Source: Bradyrhizobium sp. cir1 | Lineage (GTDB): Bacteria > Pseudomonadota > Alphaproteobacteria > Rhizobiales > Xanthobacteraceae | Length of the DNA stretch: 64,000 bases | Reading direction: 5' to 3' | NCBI RefSeq assembly: GCF_014198245.1 | Contig: NZ_JACIHE010000013.1 | Location: forward strand, 124,001 to 188,000 | Shown here: in pieces, positions 39,225 to 47,989 of the stretch | Numbering within the stretch: the stretch's first letter is position 1 | How the letters are laid out: every line of letters starts with the position of its first letter | The notes under the pieces: generated by a model | Databases searched by the model: none | What the model was told of the DNA's origin: nothing | Seen by the model: the letters and a program-made list of their open reading frames with translations, nothing else | Translations under genes and position numbers: made by a program

Positions 39225-40937
39225 ATGACGATGCCGCAGGACGAGGTGCAACGAACCGACCGGGAGGCGCTAATGGCGCAGTTCACACGTCCCGAGCAGA
39301 CCTTTCCGACGCTGACTCAAGTCGAGATCGAGCGCCTGCGCCATTTCGGCGAGCTCAGGCACTATGAGGACGGCGAGCTCCTGTTCGAGACCGGCAAGCC
39401 AGGGCCCGGCATGTTCGTGGTGCTGGCGGGCCATGTCGCCATCACCCAGCGCGACGGCCTTGGTCACGTCACCCCGGTGATCGATCAGGGGCCGGGGCAG
39501 TTCCTGGCCGAACTCGGCCAGCTCTCGGGCCGGCCGGCGCTGGTCGACGGCCGTGCCGAGGGCGAGGTCGAGGTGCTTCTCGTTCCGCCGGACCGGCTGC
39601 GGGCGCTGCTGGTGGCCGAAGCCGAGCTTGGCGAGCGCATCATGCGCGCGCTGATCCTGCGCCGGGTCAATCTGATTCAGGGCGGCATCGGCGGTCCCGT
39701 GCTGATCGGGCCGTCGAACTCCGCCGGCGTGGTGCGCCTGCAGGGCTTTCTCACCCGCAACGGCCAGCCGCATCATCTGCTCGATCCCAATAGCGAGCAC
39801 GACGCCGCCGAATTGATCGCGCGCTATTCGCCGAAGCCGGAGGATTGGCCGCTCGTCGTCACGGCGGGCGGCACGGTGCTGCGTAATCCCAGCGAGACCG
39901 AGCTCGGCCGCGCCATCGGCATGATCGGCGGGGCCAAGGACAACCGTATCTACGACGTCGCCATCGTCGGCTGCGGGCCGGCAGGGCTGGCGACCGCGGT
40001 CTACGCGGCATCAGAAGGTCTCTCGGTCGCGGTCGTCGATACCCGCGCTTTCGGCGGCCAGGCCGGCGCCAGCGCGCGCATTGAGAATTATCTGGGCTTT
40101 CCGACCGGCATCTCCGGCCAGGCGCTGGCGGGCCGCGCCTTCACCCAGGCGCAGAAGTTCGGCGCCGACATCATGATTCCGATGTCGGTGAGCTCGCTGG
40201 ATTGCTCGCGCGCCAACGGCACCTTTGCGCTGGCGCTGGATTGCGGCGACACCTTGCGCTCGCGCGCGGTGGTGGTCGCGAGCGGCGCGCGCTATCGCCG
40301 GCCTGAGATCGCCAACCTCGACAAGTTCGAGGGCCGCGGCGTCTGGTACTGGGCATCGCCCGTGGAGGCGCGGCTCTGCGCCGGCGAGGAGGTGGCGCTG
40401 GTCGGCGCCGGCAATTCGGCAGGCCAGGCCGCGGTGTTCCTGTCGGGCCATGCGAAGCGCGTGCTGATGATCATCCGCGGCGGCGGCCTGGGCGCCAGCA
40501 TGTCGCGCTATCTCATCGAGCGCATCGAAGCGACGCCGAACATCGAATTGATGTTCAACACCGAGATCACCGCGCTCGAAGGTGACGAGACCTCGCTGCT
40601 GCGGCGCATCCGCTGGAAGAGCCGGCTGTCTGACGACGAGGACTCCGCCGACATCCGCAATCTCTTTTTGTTCGTCGGCGCCGATCCCGCCACCTCCTGG
40701 CTCGACGGCTGCGGCGTCACGCTCGATCGCGGCGGCTTCGTCGTGACGGGCGCGCAGTCCGAGCTGAACCAGGGCAACCTGGTGGCGCCGCTCGAGACTT
40801 CGGTGCCCGGCGTCTACGCCGTCGGCGACGTCCGCTCCGGCTCGGTCAAGCGCGTCGGCGGCGCCATCGGCGAAGGCGCACAGGTCGTCGCCTCCCTGCA
40901 CGGCTATCTCGGCGACGCCGCAAAACCGGCGCTTTAG
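39225..40937 (+). CDS. Cyclic-nucleotide-domain / thioredoxin-reductase-like FAD oxidoreductase fusion, lacking CxxC
   Basis: 570-aa three-part protein. Residues about 25-145 are a cNMP-binding domain (GELLFETGKPGPGMFVVLAGHVAI, FLAELGQLSGRPALVDGRAE). Residues about 155-225 look like a thioredoxin-type fold (VRLQGFLTRNGQPHHLLDP). Residues about 243-570 are a thioredoxin-reductase-like flavoprotein (DVAIVGCGPAGLATAVYAAS, GGQAGASARIENYLGFP, the NADPH motif VGAGNSAGQAAVFLS, and VPGVYAVGDVRSGSVKRVGGAIGEG). Where thioredoxin reductase has GVSYCATCDG this has GVWYWASPVEA, so the redox-active cysteines are absent. Electron transfer must go to another acceptor. It has its own start with no operon partner. 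Confidence 0.88.
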   Translation: MTMPQDEVQRTDREALMAQFTRPEQTFPTLTQVEIERLRHFGELRHYEDGELLFETGKPGPGMFVVLAGHVAITQRDGLGHVTPVIDQGPGQFLAELGQLSGRPALVDGRAEGEVEVLLVPPDRLRALLVAEAELGERIMRALILRRVNLIQGGIGGPVLIGPSNSAGVVRLQGFLTRNGQPHHLLDPNSEHDAAELIARYSPKPEDWPLVVTAGGTVLRNPSETELGRAIGMIGGAKDNRIYDVAIVGCGPAGLATAVYAASEGLSVAVVDTRAFGGQAGASARIENYLGFPTGISGQALAGRAFTQAQKFGADIMIPMSVSSLDCSRANGTFALALDCGDTLRSRAVVVASGARYRRPEIANLDKFEGRGVWYWASPVEARLCAGEEVALVGAGNSAGQAAVFLSGHAKRVLMIIRGGGLGASMSRYLIERIEATPNIELMFNTEITALEGDETSLLRRIRWKSRLSDDEDSADIRNLFLFVGADPATSWLDGCGVTLDRGGFVVTGAQSELNQGNLVAPLETSVPGVYAVGDVRSGSVKRVGGAIGEGAQVVASLHGYLGDAAKPAL

Positions 40938-41062
40938 TCAAGCAGAAGACAAGCGGACGGCAAGACGAATCCGGCTTGCTATCGTGGTGTGTCCTACGGA
41001 CTATCGTCTCGTCGCGAGGCCAATCGCGCGTGGAAAAACAAGGATTCCCAAGGGAGGACTCA

Positions 41063-41371
41063 ATGGCTGAAATCGTCGTGCTGTACAAAACACCCAAGGA
41101 TGCTGCCGCCTTCGACAAGTACTATGCCGAAACGCACATTCCGCTCGCCAAGAAACTTCCCGGCCTGAAGAAATACGCCGTCAGCAAGGGGCCGGTCGCA
41201 TCTCCCGCAGGTCCTTCCGGAATCCATCTCGTCGCCATTCTCACCTTTGACAGCGTGGCCGACATTCAGGCGGCCTTCGCCAGTCCGGAAGGCAAGGCGA
41301 CCGGCGCCGACGTGCCGAAATTCGCCAGCGGCGGTGCCGACCTCTTGATCTTCGACACCAAGGAAGTCTGA
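41063..41371 (+). CDS. EthD-family (ferredoxin-like fold) protein
   Basis: 102-aa alpha+beta-barrel dimeric protein. EthD features: VVLYKTPKDAAAFDKYYAETHIPLAKKLPGL at residues 5-35 and HLVAILTFDSVADIQAAFASPEG. EthD-like proteins assist oxidative degradation or act as small isomerases; the function here is unknown. The start at 41063 is set by AAGGGAGG upstream. It stands alone after the thioredoxin-reductase-like gene. Confidence 0.83.
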   Translation: MAEIVVLYKTPKDAAAFDKYYAETHIPLAKKLPGLKKYAVSKGPVASPAGPSGIHLVAILTFDSVADIQAAFASPEGKATGADVPKFASGGADLLIFDTKEV

Positions 41372-41562
41372 GGGATCGATTCAACTTTCGTCGAAAGCCT
41401 GCTGTCATTTGCGACGGCGCTGCAAGAAATTCAGCCATGCGTTTGTCGATTCGCACGATGACGCATGGCTGCGCGCATGCATGTACGACAACGCATGTGG
41501 CAATCCCATGAGGACCGTAATACTACTCTCGTTGTCTCAATGCAGAGTGTAGGAGAGATGTC

Positions 41563-42072
41563 ATGGTGCTCGGGTTGAGTCTTCCCGCCTTCACGTTGGT
41601 CCATGTCATCATCAGCCTGATCGCCATCGTCGCCGGCCTCGTCGTGATGTTCGGCCTGCTCGGCTCGAAGTCGATGCCTGTTCTCACCGCGATCTTCCTG
41701 CTGTTCACCATCCTCACCAGCGCCACCGGCTTCCTGTTTCCGTCTAGGGAGCTGCTGCCCTCGCACATCATCGGCATCATCTCGCTGGTGCTGCTCGCGA
41801 TCGCCTGCGTCGCGCTCTACGGCATGAAGCTCTCCGGGGTCTGGCGTCCGGTCTACATCGTGACCGCGATGGTCTCGCTCTACTTCAACGTCTTCGTGCT
41901 GGTGATCCAGTCGTTCCTGAAGGTGCCGGCACTCGCCGCGCTCGCGCCCGCCGTGCCGCCGGCGCCGCCATCGGGGCCGGTGTTCGCCGTGGTGCAGGGC
42001 ACCGTGCTGGTGTTTTTCGTCGTGCTGACGATCGGCGCCTGGCGCCGCTACAAGCCGATGGCATTTGTCTGA
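41563..42072 (+). CDS. Hypothetical integral membrane protein, about five spans
   Basis: 169-aa very hydrophobic protein. Spans are near residues 6-29 (FTLVHVIISLIAIVAGLVVM), 38-58 (VLTAIFLLFTILTSATGFLF), 67-87, 95-115 and 140-160. A periplasmic or cytoplasmic Pro/Ala-rich loop (AALAPAVPPAPPSGP) precedes the last span. TAGGAGAG precedes the ATG. No named family recognised; there are no catalytic motifs. Confidence 0.75.
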   Translation: MVLGLSLPAFTLVHVIISLIAIVAGLVVMFGLLGSKSMPVLTAIFLLFTILTSATGFLFPSRELLPSHIIGIISLVLLAIACVALYGMKLSGVWRPVYIVTAMVSLYFNVFVLVIQSFLKVPALAALAPAVPPAPPSGPVFAVVQGTVLVFFVVLTIGAWRRYKPMAFV

Positions 42073-42197
42073 TCACACGATTCTCATCGCCTTTAGGGCC
42101 GGTGCGGGTCTCGATCTCGCATCGTCGCACAACCATCTCCGCCTCGTGGGCTCGCGTCTCGCGGGCGCCGAACTGATTCTCACTGAAGGAGGCATTC

Positions 42198-43022
42198 ATG
42201 CCCAGCATCATCACGAAAGACGGCGTCGAGATCTTCTACAAGGACTGGGGCTCGGGCCAGCCGATCGTGTTCAGCCATGGCTGGCCGCTGTCGTCGGACG
42301 ATTGGGACGCGCAGATGATGTACTTCGTCACGCGCGGCTACCGCGTCATCGCCCATGACCGCCGCGGCCACGGCCGCTCGGCGCAGGTCGCCGACGGTCA
42401 CGACATGGATCACTATGCCGACGATCTTGCCGCGCTCACCGCCCATCTCGACCTCACGAACGCGATCCATGTCGGCCACTCCACCGGCGGCGGCGAAGTC
42501 GTTCACTACATCGCCCGTCACGGCGAGAGCCGCGTCGCGAAGGCCGCGATCCTCTCCGCGGTGCCGCCGCTGATGGTGCAGACCGCGGCCAATCCCGGCG
42601 GCCTGCCGAAGAGCGTGTTCGACGATTTCCAGGTCCAGCTCGCCGCCGGCCGCTCGGCGTTCTACCGCGACATCGCGGCGGGCCCGTTCTACGGCTACAA
42701 CCGCCCCGGCGCGAAACCCTTGGAAGCGGTGATCGAGAACTGGTGGCGCCAGGGCATGATGGGCGGCGCAAAAGCGCATTACGACGGCATCGTCGCCTTC
42801 TCGCAGACCGACTTCACCGAGGACCTGAAGAAGATCAACGTCCCTGTGCTGGTGATGCACGGCGACGACGACCAGATCGTGCCCTATGCCGACTCGGCGC
42901 CGCTGTCAGCAAAGCTGCTCAAGAAGGGTATCCTGAAGACCTACAAGGGATTCCCCCACGGCATGCCGACCACCCACGCCGAAACGATCAACGCCGACCT
43001 GCTGGCGTTTTTCAGGGAGTGA
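42198..43022 (+). CDS. Alpha/beta-hydrolase, non-heme haloperoxidase/esterase type
   Basis: 274-aa alpha/beta-hydrolase. N-terminal ITKDGVEIFYKDWGSGQPIVFSHGWPLSSDDWDAQMMYF, the nucleophile elbow GHSTGGGEV near residue 96, the acid Asp in VLVMHGDDDQIVPY and the terminal His in FPHGMPTTHAETIN form a full triad. The pattern matches cofactor-free chloroperoxidases and arylesterases. AAGGAGG precedes the start. Natural substrates are usually esters or lactones. Confidence 0.9.
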   Translation: MPSIITKDGVEIFYKDWGSGQPIVFSHGWPLSSDDWDAQMMYFVTRGYRVIAHDRRGHGRSAQVADGHDMDHYADDLAALTAHLDLTNAIHVGHSTGGGEVVHYIARHGESRVAKAAILSAVPPLMVQTAANPGGLPKSVFDDFQVQLAAGRSAFYRDIAAGPFYGYNRPGAKPLEAVIENWWRQGMMGGAKAHYDGIVAFSQTDFTEDLKKINVPVLVMHGDDDQIVPYADSAPLSAKLLKKGILKTYKGFPHGMPTTHAETINADLLAFFRE

Positions 43023-43027
43023 GGTGT

Positions 43028-43183
43028 CTTCCTTCTCCCCCTGCGGGAGAAGGGGGCGCGAAGCGCCGGATGAGGGGTTCTATCCGCGAATACATTTGAG
43101 AGTGAGTATGCGGAGACAACCCCTCACCCGTCTCAATCGCGCAGAGCGCGATTGATCCACCCTCTCCCGCAAGGGGAGAGGGA
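43028..43183. repeat. Interspersed repeat, family 2, divergent copy
   Basis: Contains CCTTCTCCCCCTGCGGGAGA, then GGATGAGGGGTTCTATCCGC and, inverted, CGGAGACAACCCCTCACCC, with the hairpin AATCGCGC / GCGCGATT and a terminal CCTCTCCCGCAAGGGGAGAGG. It sits between the convergent hydrolase and TetR genes. Confidence 0.7.
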
Positions 43184-43189
43184 AGAATG

Positions 43190-43831
43190 TCACTTCAATA
43201 TCGCCCGGATCGCATCGAAGGTGCGCTTCACGAAAGCCTCCGGCTTCTCGCGTGCACCCTCGCCGATCCAGCTCTCGCCGCCGACGCGCATCGCGCCGGT
43301 GGCGATCATGGCGACGAGCCGCGCCTTCAGCTGGTCCGATTTGTTTCTCGCGCGCCGTGCAAGCCCCTCGGCGAGCGCGCGCTCGAGCTTCTCGTATTTG
43401 AGCTGGTCGCGAGCGTGGAGCGCGGGATTGTCGCGCTTGAGCCGCGACATGGCCGCGGCTTCCGCGGGATCGATCCGCTTGAGCGCCGCTGCGATCGCGT
43501 TCTCCGCCGCCGTCAGCATCGATTCGTCCGCGGGCCGCGCCAGGATCTCGGTGACCAGCGCGGCCGCGGCATCCTCCTGCCAGGCGGAGACGACGTCCTC
43601 CTTCGAGGCGAAGTAGTGGAAGAAGCTGCGGCGCGAGACATCGGCAGCCGCCGCGATCTCGTCGATGGTCGTGGCCTCGAAGCCGCGCTCCAGGAACAGC
43701 GCCATCGCCGCGCGGGTCAGCCGCTCGCGAGTCTGCTGCAGCTTGCGCTGGCGCAGGCCGGCAGCGGGCGGCGATTTTGCGGCCGCTGACAATGGCTTGG
43801 CGCCCTTCCTGACCGCCTTCGAAGCCTTCAA
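43190..43831 (-). CDS. TetR/AcrR-family transcriptional regulator
   Basis: 213-aa repressor. A Lys/Ala-rich N-terminal tail (residues 1-25) leads to the helix-turn-helix (RERLTRAAMALFLERGFEAT and TIDEIAAAADVSRRSFFHYFASKEDVVSAW). The C-terminal domain has Arg-rich helices. It is divergent from the SDR gene at 43921 with a palindrome between them, suggesting it represses that gene and itself. The Lys/Ala-rich tail may add non-specific DNA contact. Confidence 0.88.
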   Translation of the reverse strand: MKASKAVRKGAKPLSAAAKSPPAAGLRQRKLQQTRERLTRAAMALFLERGFEATTIDEIAAAADVSRRSFFHYFASKEDVVSAWQEDAAAALVTEILARPADESMLTAAENAIAAALKRIDPAEAAAMSRLKRDNPALHARDQLKYEKLERALAEGLARRARNKSDQLKARLVAMIATGAMRVGGESWIGEGAREKPEAFVKRTFDAIRAILK

Positions 43832-43853
43832 ATCATTTCACCTCTTGCAAACT

Positions 43854-43866
43854 TGCACTGAGTGCA
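43854..43866. promoter_or_regulatory. Candidate TetR operator
   Basis: Palindrome TGCACT-G-AGTGCA, 22 bp upstream of the TetR start and 54 bp upstream of the SDR start. A TTGCA half-site (43845-43849) precedes it. The location in the 89-bp divergent region fits autoregulation plus control of the SDR gene. Confidence 0.5.
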
Positions 43867-43920
43867 CATTTAGACCGGTCGCGGGCCTTATTCCACCCTG
43901 ATAGCGCCTGGAGACATGGC

Positions 43921-44859
43921 ATGACCGACTGGAGCACGGCAGACATCCCCTCCCTCAGCGGCAAGATCGCGGTCGTGACCGGCGCGACGGGCGGGCTTGG
44001 TTACGAGACGGCGATGGCGCTGGCGGGCGCCGGTGCCATCGTCATACTCGCCGGGCGCAACGACGCAAAGGGCCTGCGGGCCATCGAGGGCATTTGCGAG
44101 CGGTTTCCCAATGCGCTGATCGCCTATGAGCATCTCGACCTCGCCAGCCTGTCCTCCGTCGCCGATTTCGCCAGGCGCTTTGCCGCCGCCAACGAACAGC
44201 TCGACCTCCTCATCAACAATGCTGGTGTGATGGCGCTGCCGAAGCGGCAGCAGACCGCGGACGGTTTCGAGATGCAGCTCGGCACCAATTATCTCGGCCA
44301 TTACGCACTGACGGCGCGCCTGCTGCCGCAGCTTCGCCGGGCGAAGACGCCACGCGTCGTCAGTCTCTCCAGCCTTGCGCACCGCTCCGGCGCGATCAAC
44401 TTCGACGATCTGCAGGGCAAGCATTGCTATCGTCCCTGGCGCGCCTATTGCCAGTCCAAGCTGGCGATGCTGATGTTTGCGCTGGAATTGCAGCGCCGCA
44501 GCCTCGCCGCCGGTTGGGGCGTGATGAGCCTTGCCGCCCATCCCGGCTACGCACGGACCGATCTCATTTCGAACGGGCCGGGCGCCAACACATTCCGTTG
44601 GCGGGTCGGCCGATTGCTCCAGCCGATGATGAGCCAGTCCGCGGCCGAAGGCGCATTGCCCACCTTGTTTGCGGCGACCTCGCCCGGCGCTGAACTGGGC
44701 GGCTATTACGGTCCGAACGGCTTCTACGAATTGAAAGGACCGCCGGCGCCTGCGAGGATCATGCCGCAGGCGAAGGACTTTGCCTCCGCGGCGATGCTGT
44801 GGGATGCCTCGGCAACGCTGACCGGTGTATCGTTCGACGATATCGCGGTCGCTGCATGA
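43921..44859 (+). CDS. SDR-family oxidoreductase (retinol-dehydrogenase/WWOX-like)
   Basis: 312-aa short-chain dehydrogenase. Cofactor motif TGATGGLGYETAMAL at residues 20-34, NNAGVMALP near 99, catalytic Ser in VSLSSLAHRSG and the YCQSK Tyr/Lys pair. The active-site spacing and the C-terminal extension (GGYYGPNGFYELKGPPAPARI) match the retinol dehydrogenase-like subgroup. It is followed directly by the NAD(P)-binding epimerase-like gene and probably forms an operon with it under the TetR gene. Confidence 0.88.
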   Translation: MTDWSTADIPSLSGKIAVVTGATGGLGYETAMALAGAGAIVILAGRNDAKGLRAIEGICERFPNALIAYEHLDLASLSSVADFARRFAAANEQLDLLINNAGVMALPKRQQTADGFEMQLGTNYLGHYALTARLLPQLRRAKTPRVVSLSSLAHRSGAINFDDLQGKHCYRPWRAYCQSKLAMLMFALELQRRSLAAGWGVMSLAAHPGYARTDLISNGPGANTFRWRVGRLLQPMMSQSAAEGALPTLFAATSPGAELGGYYGPNGFYELKGPPAPARIMPQAKDFASAAMLWDASATLTGVSFDDIAVAA

Positions 44860-44885
44860 GCCGCGACACCGTTGGGGACGTCCCG

Positions 44886-45545
44886 ATGCGAGTGATCATC
44901 TTCGGCGCGACCGGCATGGTCGGGCAGGGCGTCTTGCGCGAGTGCCTGATCGATCCCGGCATCGCGCGCGTGCTCGTGGTCGGCCGCAGCCCGACCGGCG
45001 TGCACGACGCCAAGCTCGCCGAGATCATCCACGATGATTTCCTGAACTATTCGGCGATCGAAGCGCAGCTCACCGGCTACGATGCCTGCTTTTTCTGCCT
45101 CGGCGTCTCCTCGATCGGCATGAGCGAGGCGCGCTACCGCCATCTCACCTACGACCTCACGCTCGCGGCTGCGACGACGCTGGCGCGGCTCAATCCGCAG
45201 ATGACTTTCACCTATGTCACCGGCGCCGGCACCGATTCCACCGAGCAGGGCTCGCGGATGTGGGCCCGGGTCAAGGGCAAGACCGAGAACGATCTGCTCA
45301 AGCTGCCGTTCAAGGGCGCCTACATGTTCCGGCCCGGCGCGATCCAGCCGCTGCACGGCGCCCGTTCCAAGACCGCCTGGGTGCAGGCCACCTATACCGC
45401 AACCTGGCCGCTCTGGTCGGTGCTGCGTCGGATATCGCCTTCGCTCGTCACCTCGACCGAGCAGATCGGCCGCGCCATGATCCATGTTGCCCGGGAGGGG
45501 TATCCGCGGAAGGTGCTGGAAATGGAGGATATCAATAGCATCTAG
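44886..45545 (+). CDS. NAD(P)-binding epimerase-like (HTATIP2/NmrA-type) protein
   Basis: 219-aa atypical SDR. It begins with the Rossmann motif MRVIIFGATGMVGQGVLREC, then DACFFCLGVSSIGMSEARYR and FTYVTGAGTDSTEQGSRMWA. The C-terminus has FRPGAIQPLHGARSKT. The start at 44886 gives the expected N-terminus and has GGGGA upstream; an ATG at 44856 overlapping the preceding SDR stop (ATGA) would add ten residues and is a real alternative. No catalytic Tyr-x-x-x-Lys is evident, so it may be a cofactor sensor. Confidence 0.82.
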   Translation: MRVIIFGATGMVGQGVLRECLIDPGIARVLVVGRSPTGVHDAKLAEIIHDDFLNYSAIEAQLTGYDACFFCLGVSSIGMSEARYRHLTYDLTLAAATTLARLNPQMTFTYVTGAGTDSTEQGSRMWARVKGKTENDLLKLPFKGAYMFRPGAIQPLHGARSKTAWVQATYTATWPLWSVLRRISPSLVTSTEQIGRAMIHVAREGYPRKVLEMEDINSI

Positions 45546-45626
45546 CCGGCCGGCCGGTTAGTTGTAAGGAAATTTCGGCGCCTGCGCGCGTTGAGCCACG
45601 TCCGCCCTGAAGGAGAAGCGCCGGCG

Positions 45627-46076
45627 ATGTCTCCCCAGCTCAAAATGATCGCGCTCGATGCCGACGATCTCGCCGTGATCTCGGCCCATGTCCAGGACGC
45701 CCGCGTGCAGGCCTCGGACATCATCTGGCGGCAGGGCGAGAAGCGCCTGGTGATCGGCATGAGCCGGCTGGACTGGGAGCAGACCCTGGACGGCGCGACC
45801 GAGCCGCGCCGGCTGGTCGCCGCGCTCCGCTTCGACCGCGTGCTCGCCTGCAAATCGCGCAACATCGATTTGGGCGCGCTGGACAAGGTTCTGGACCTCG
45901 TTGGCATCGAGTTTCACCCCCAGGACGGCCGCGCCGAAGAGCCCGGCGGCAGCGCCCTCCTGCTGTTTGCCCAGGGCGGCGCCATCCGCTTGGACGTCGA
46001 ATGCCTGGAATGCGAGTTGACGGATCTGGGTACGGACGATCTGGGGACGGGTGTGGAGGTCGAGGGGGAGGGGTGA
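45627..46076 (+). CDS. DUF2948-family protein
   Basis: 149-aa cytoplasmic protein of the alphaproteobacterial DUF2948 family. Landmarks: LKMIALDADDLAVISAHVQDARV near the N-terminus, then FDRVLACKSRNIDLGALDKVLDLVGIEF, and a C-terminal beta-strand FAQGGAIRLDVECLECELTD. The function is unknown. Genes of this family are regularly found directly before hisD, as here (118 bp). The ATG at 45627 is preferred over a TTG at 45591 because GGAGAAG precedes it. Confidence 0.85.
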   Translation: MSPQLKMIALDADDLAVISAHVQDARVQASDIIWRQGEKRLVIGMSRLDWEQTLDGATEPRRLVAALRFDRVLACKSRNIDLGALDKVLDLVGIEFHPQDGRAEEPGGSALLLFAQGGAIRLDVECLECELTDLGTDDLGTGVEVEGEG

Positions 46077-46193
46077 GGTGGCATGCCAACAGGGGCGGGG
46101 CCCCAAGGGTTGACGCCGCTTCCCCGCCGCGCCATTGAGCAGGGGCCCGGGTGAGCCAATCCGCCCCAAAGACCAGCCGGAAGCCAAGCCAAA

Positions 46194-47489
46194 ATGCCCG
46201 TCCGTCTCGACCGCAGCAGCGCCGATTTTGACCAGCGATTCGCGGCCTTCCTCGCCGCCAAGCGCGAGGTTTCGGCCGACGTGGAGGCCGCCGCGCGCGC
46301 CATTGTCGACGATGTGGCGAGGCGCGGCGACGCGGCCCTGCTCGAGGCCACCGCCAAGTTCGACCGGCTGAAGCTGGATGCATCCGGCCTGCGCGTCACG
46401 GCCGCCGAGATCGAGACGGCCGTGAAGGCCTGCGATGCCGCGACGCTGGACGCGCTCAAGCTCGCGCGCGACCGCATCGAGACCTATCACAGCCGCCAGC
46501 TGCCGAAGGACGAGCGCTTCACCGATCCGCTCGGTGTCGAGCTCGGCTGGCGCTACACCGCGATCGAATCCGCCGGCCTCTACGTCCCCGGCGGCACTGC
46601 GGCCTATCCGTCCTCGGTGCTGATGAATGCGGTGCCCGCAAAGGTCGCCGGCGTCTTGCGCCTCGTGATGGTGGTGCCCTCGCCGGATGGCAAGCTCAAT
46701 CCGCTGGTGCTGGCAGCCGCGCATCTCGGCGGCGTCACCGAGATCTACCGCGTCGGCGGCGCGCAGGCCGTCGCCGCGCTCGCGCACGGCACCGCGACCA
46801 TCGCGCCGGTCGCAAAAATCGTCGGTCCCGGCAACGCCTATGTTGCCGCCGCAAAACGGCTGGTGTTCGGCAAGGTCGGCATCGACATGATCGCCGGTCC
46901 CTCCGAGGTGCTTGTCATCGCCGACGACACCGGCAATGCCGACTGGATCGCCGCTGACCTCTTGGCGCAGGCCGAGCACGATGCCAGCGCGCAATCGATC
47001 CTGATCACGGATTCCGCGCGGCTTGCCGCCGATGTCGAAAAGGCCGTGGAGGCGCAGCTGAAGATGCTGCCGCGCGCCGCGATCGCAGGGAGCTCGTGGG
47101 CGGATTTCGGCGCCATCATCATGGTGAAGAATCTCGCGGAGGCCATCCCGCTCGCGGACGCGATCGCCGCCGAGCATCTCGAGATCATGACGGTTGACCC
47201 CGACGCGCTCGCCGCAAAGATCCGCAATGCCGGCGCGGTGTTCCTTGGGGCCCATACGCCTGAGGCGATCGGTGACTATGTCGGCGGCTCCAACCACGTG
47301 CTGCCGACGGCGCGCTCGGCGCGATTCTCCTCGGGCCTGTCGGTGCACGATTTCATGAAGCGCACCTCGATCCTGAAATGCGGCCCGGATCAGCTCCGCG
47401 CGCTGGGACCTGCCGCGATGACGCTCGGCAAGGCGGAGGGGCTGGATGCCCATTCGCGCTCGATTGGATTGCGCCTCAATCTGTCATGA
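46194..47489 (+). CDS. hisD: Histidinol dehydrogenase
   Basis: 431-aa zinc enzyme that oxidises L-histidinol to histidine in two NAD-dependent steps, ending histidine synthesis. Landmarks: YVPGGTAAYPSSVLMNAVPA near residue 128, VAALAHGT, the GPGNAYVAAAKRLVFG signature near 215, GPSEVLVIADD, QAEHDASAQSILITD, and the catalytic EHLEIM (Glu-His pair) plus SNHVLPTARSARFSSGLSV. The core is complete. It overlaps the UPF0262 gene by 4 bp, so the hisD, UPF0262, phosphatase-like order is an operon. Confidence 0.95.
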   Translation: MPVRLDRSSADFDQRFAAFLAAKREVSADVEAAARAIVDDVARRGDAALLEATAKFDRLKLDASGLRVTAAEIETAVKACDAATLDALKLARDRIETYHSRQLPKDERFTDPLGVELGWRYTAIESAGLYVPGGTAAYPSSVLMNAVPAKVAGVLRLVMVVPSPDGKLNPLVLAAAHLGGVTEIYRVGGAQAVAALAHGTATIAPVAKIVGPGNAYVAAAKRLVFGKVGIDMIAGPSEVLVIADDTGNADWIAADLLAQAEHDASAQSILITDSARLAADVEKAVEAQLKMLPRAAIAGSSWADFGAIIMVKNLAEAIPLADAIAAEHLEIMTVDPDALAAKIRNAGAVFLGAHTPEAIGDYVGGSNHVLPTARSARFSSGLSVHDFMKRTSILKCGPDQLRALGPAAMTLGKAEGLDAHSRSIGLRLNLS

Positions 47490-47983
47490 CAAAGCCGCCC
47501 GAACAGGACGACTCCAACAATCGCATCGTCGCGGTCACTCTCGACGAGGACTCGATCGGCCGCTCCGGGCCGGACATCGAGCACGAGCGCGCGATCGCGA
47601 TCTACGACCTGATCGAGCAGAACCTGTTCGCGCCGGACGGTGCGGACGGGCAAGGGCCGTTCACGCTGCATATCGGCATCACCGGCAATCGCCTGATGTT
47701 CGACATCCGCCGCGAGGACGGCACGCCCGTGGTCGCGCATCTGCTGTCGCTGACGCCGTTCCGGCGGATCGTGAAGGACTATTTCATGATCTGCGACAGC
47801 TACTACCAGGCGATCCGCACCGCGACGCCGGACAAGATCGAGGCCATCGACATGGGCCGCCGCGGCATCCATGACGAGGGATCGCGCACGCTGCAGGAGC
47901 GGCTGAAGGGCAAGGTGCGGGTCGATTTCGAGACCTCGCGCCGGCTGTTCACGCTCATTACTGTCCTTCATTGGAAAGGCTAA
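47486..47983 (+). CDS. UPF0262-family protein
   Basis: 165-aa protein of unknown function. Family landmarks: RIVAVTLDEDSIGRSGPDIEHERAIAIYDLIEQN at residues 13-46, FTLHIGITGNRLMFDIR, PVVAHLLSLTPFRRIVKDYFMICDSYY and GRRGIHDEGSRTLQERLKGK. It overlaps the hisD stop (ATGA) and ends 6 bp before the phosphatase-like gene. UPF0262 genes are found in this position in many rhizobia. Confidence 0.9.
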   Translation: MTKPPEQDDSNNRIVAVTLDEDSIGRSGPDIEHERAIAIYDLIEQNLFAPDGADGQGPFTLHIGITGNRLMFDIRREDGTPVVAHLLSLTPFRRIVKDYFMICDSYYQAIRTATPDKIEAIDMGRRGIHDEGSRTLQERLKGKVRVDFETSRRLFTLITVLHWKG

Positions 47984-47989
47984 ACGCGG

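Noticed and set aside
45558..47453. 631-codon minus-strand frame across DUF2948 and hisD
   Set aside because: Shadow of hisD; no protein family features.
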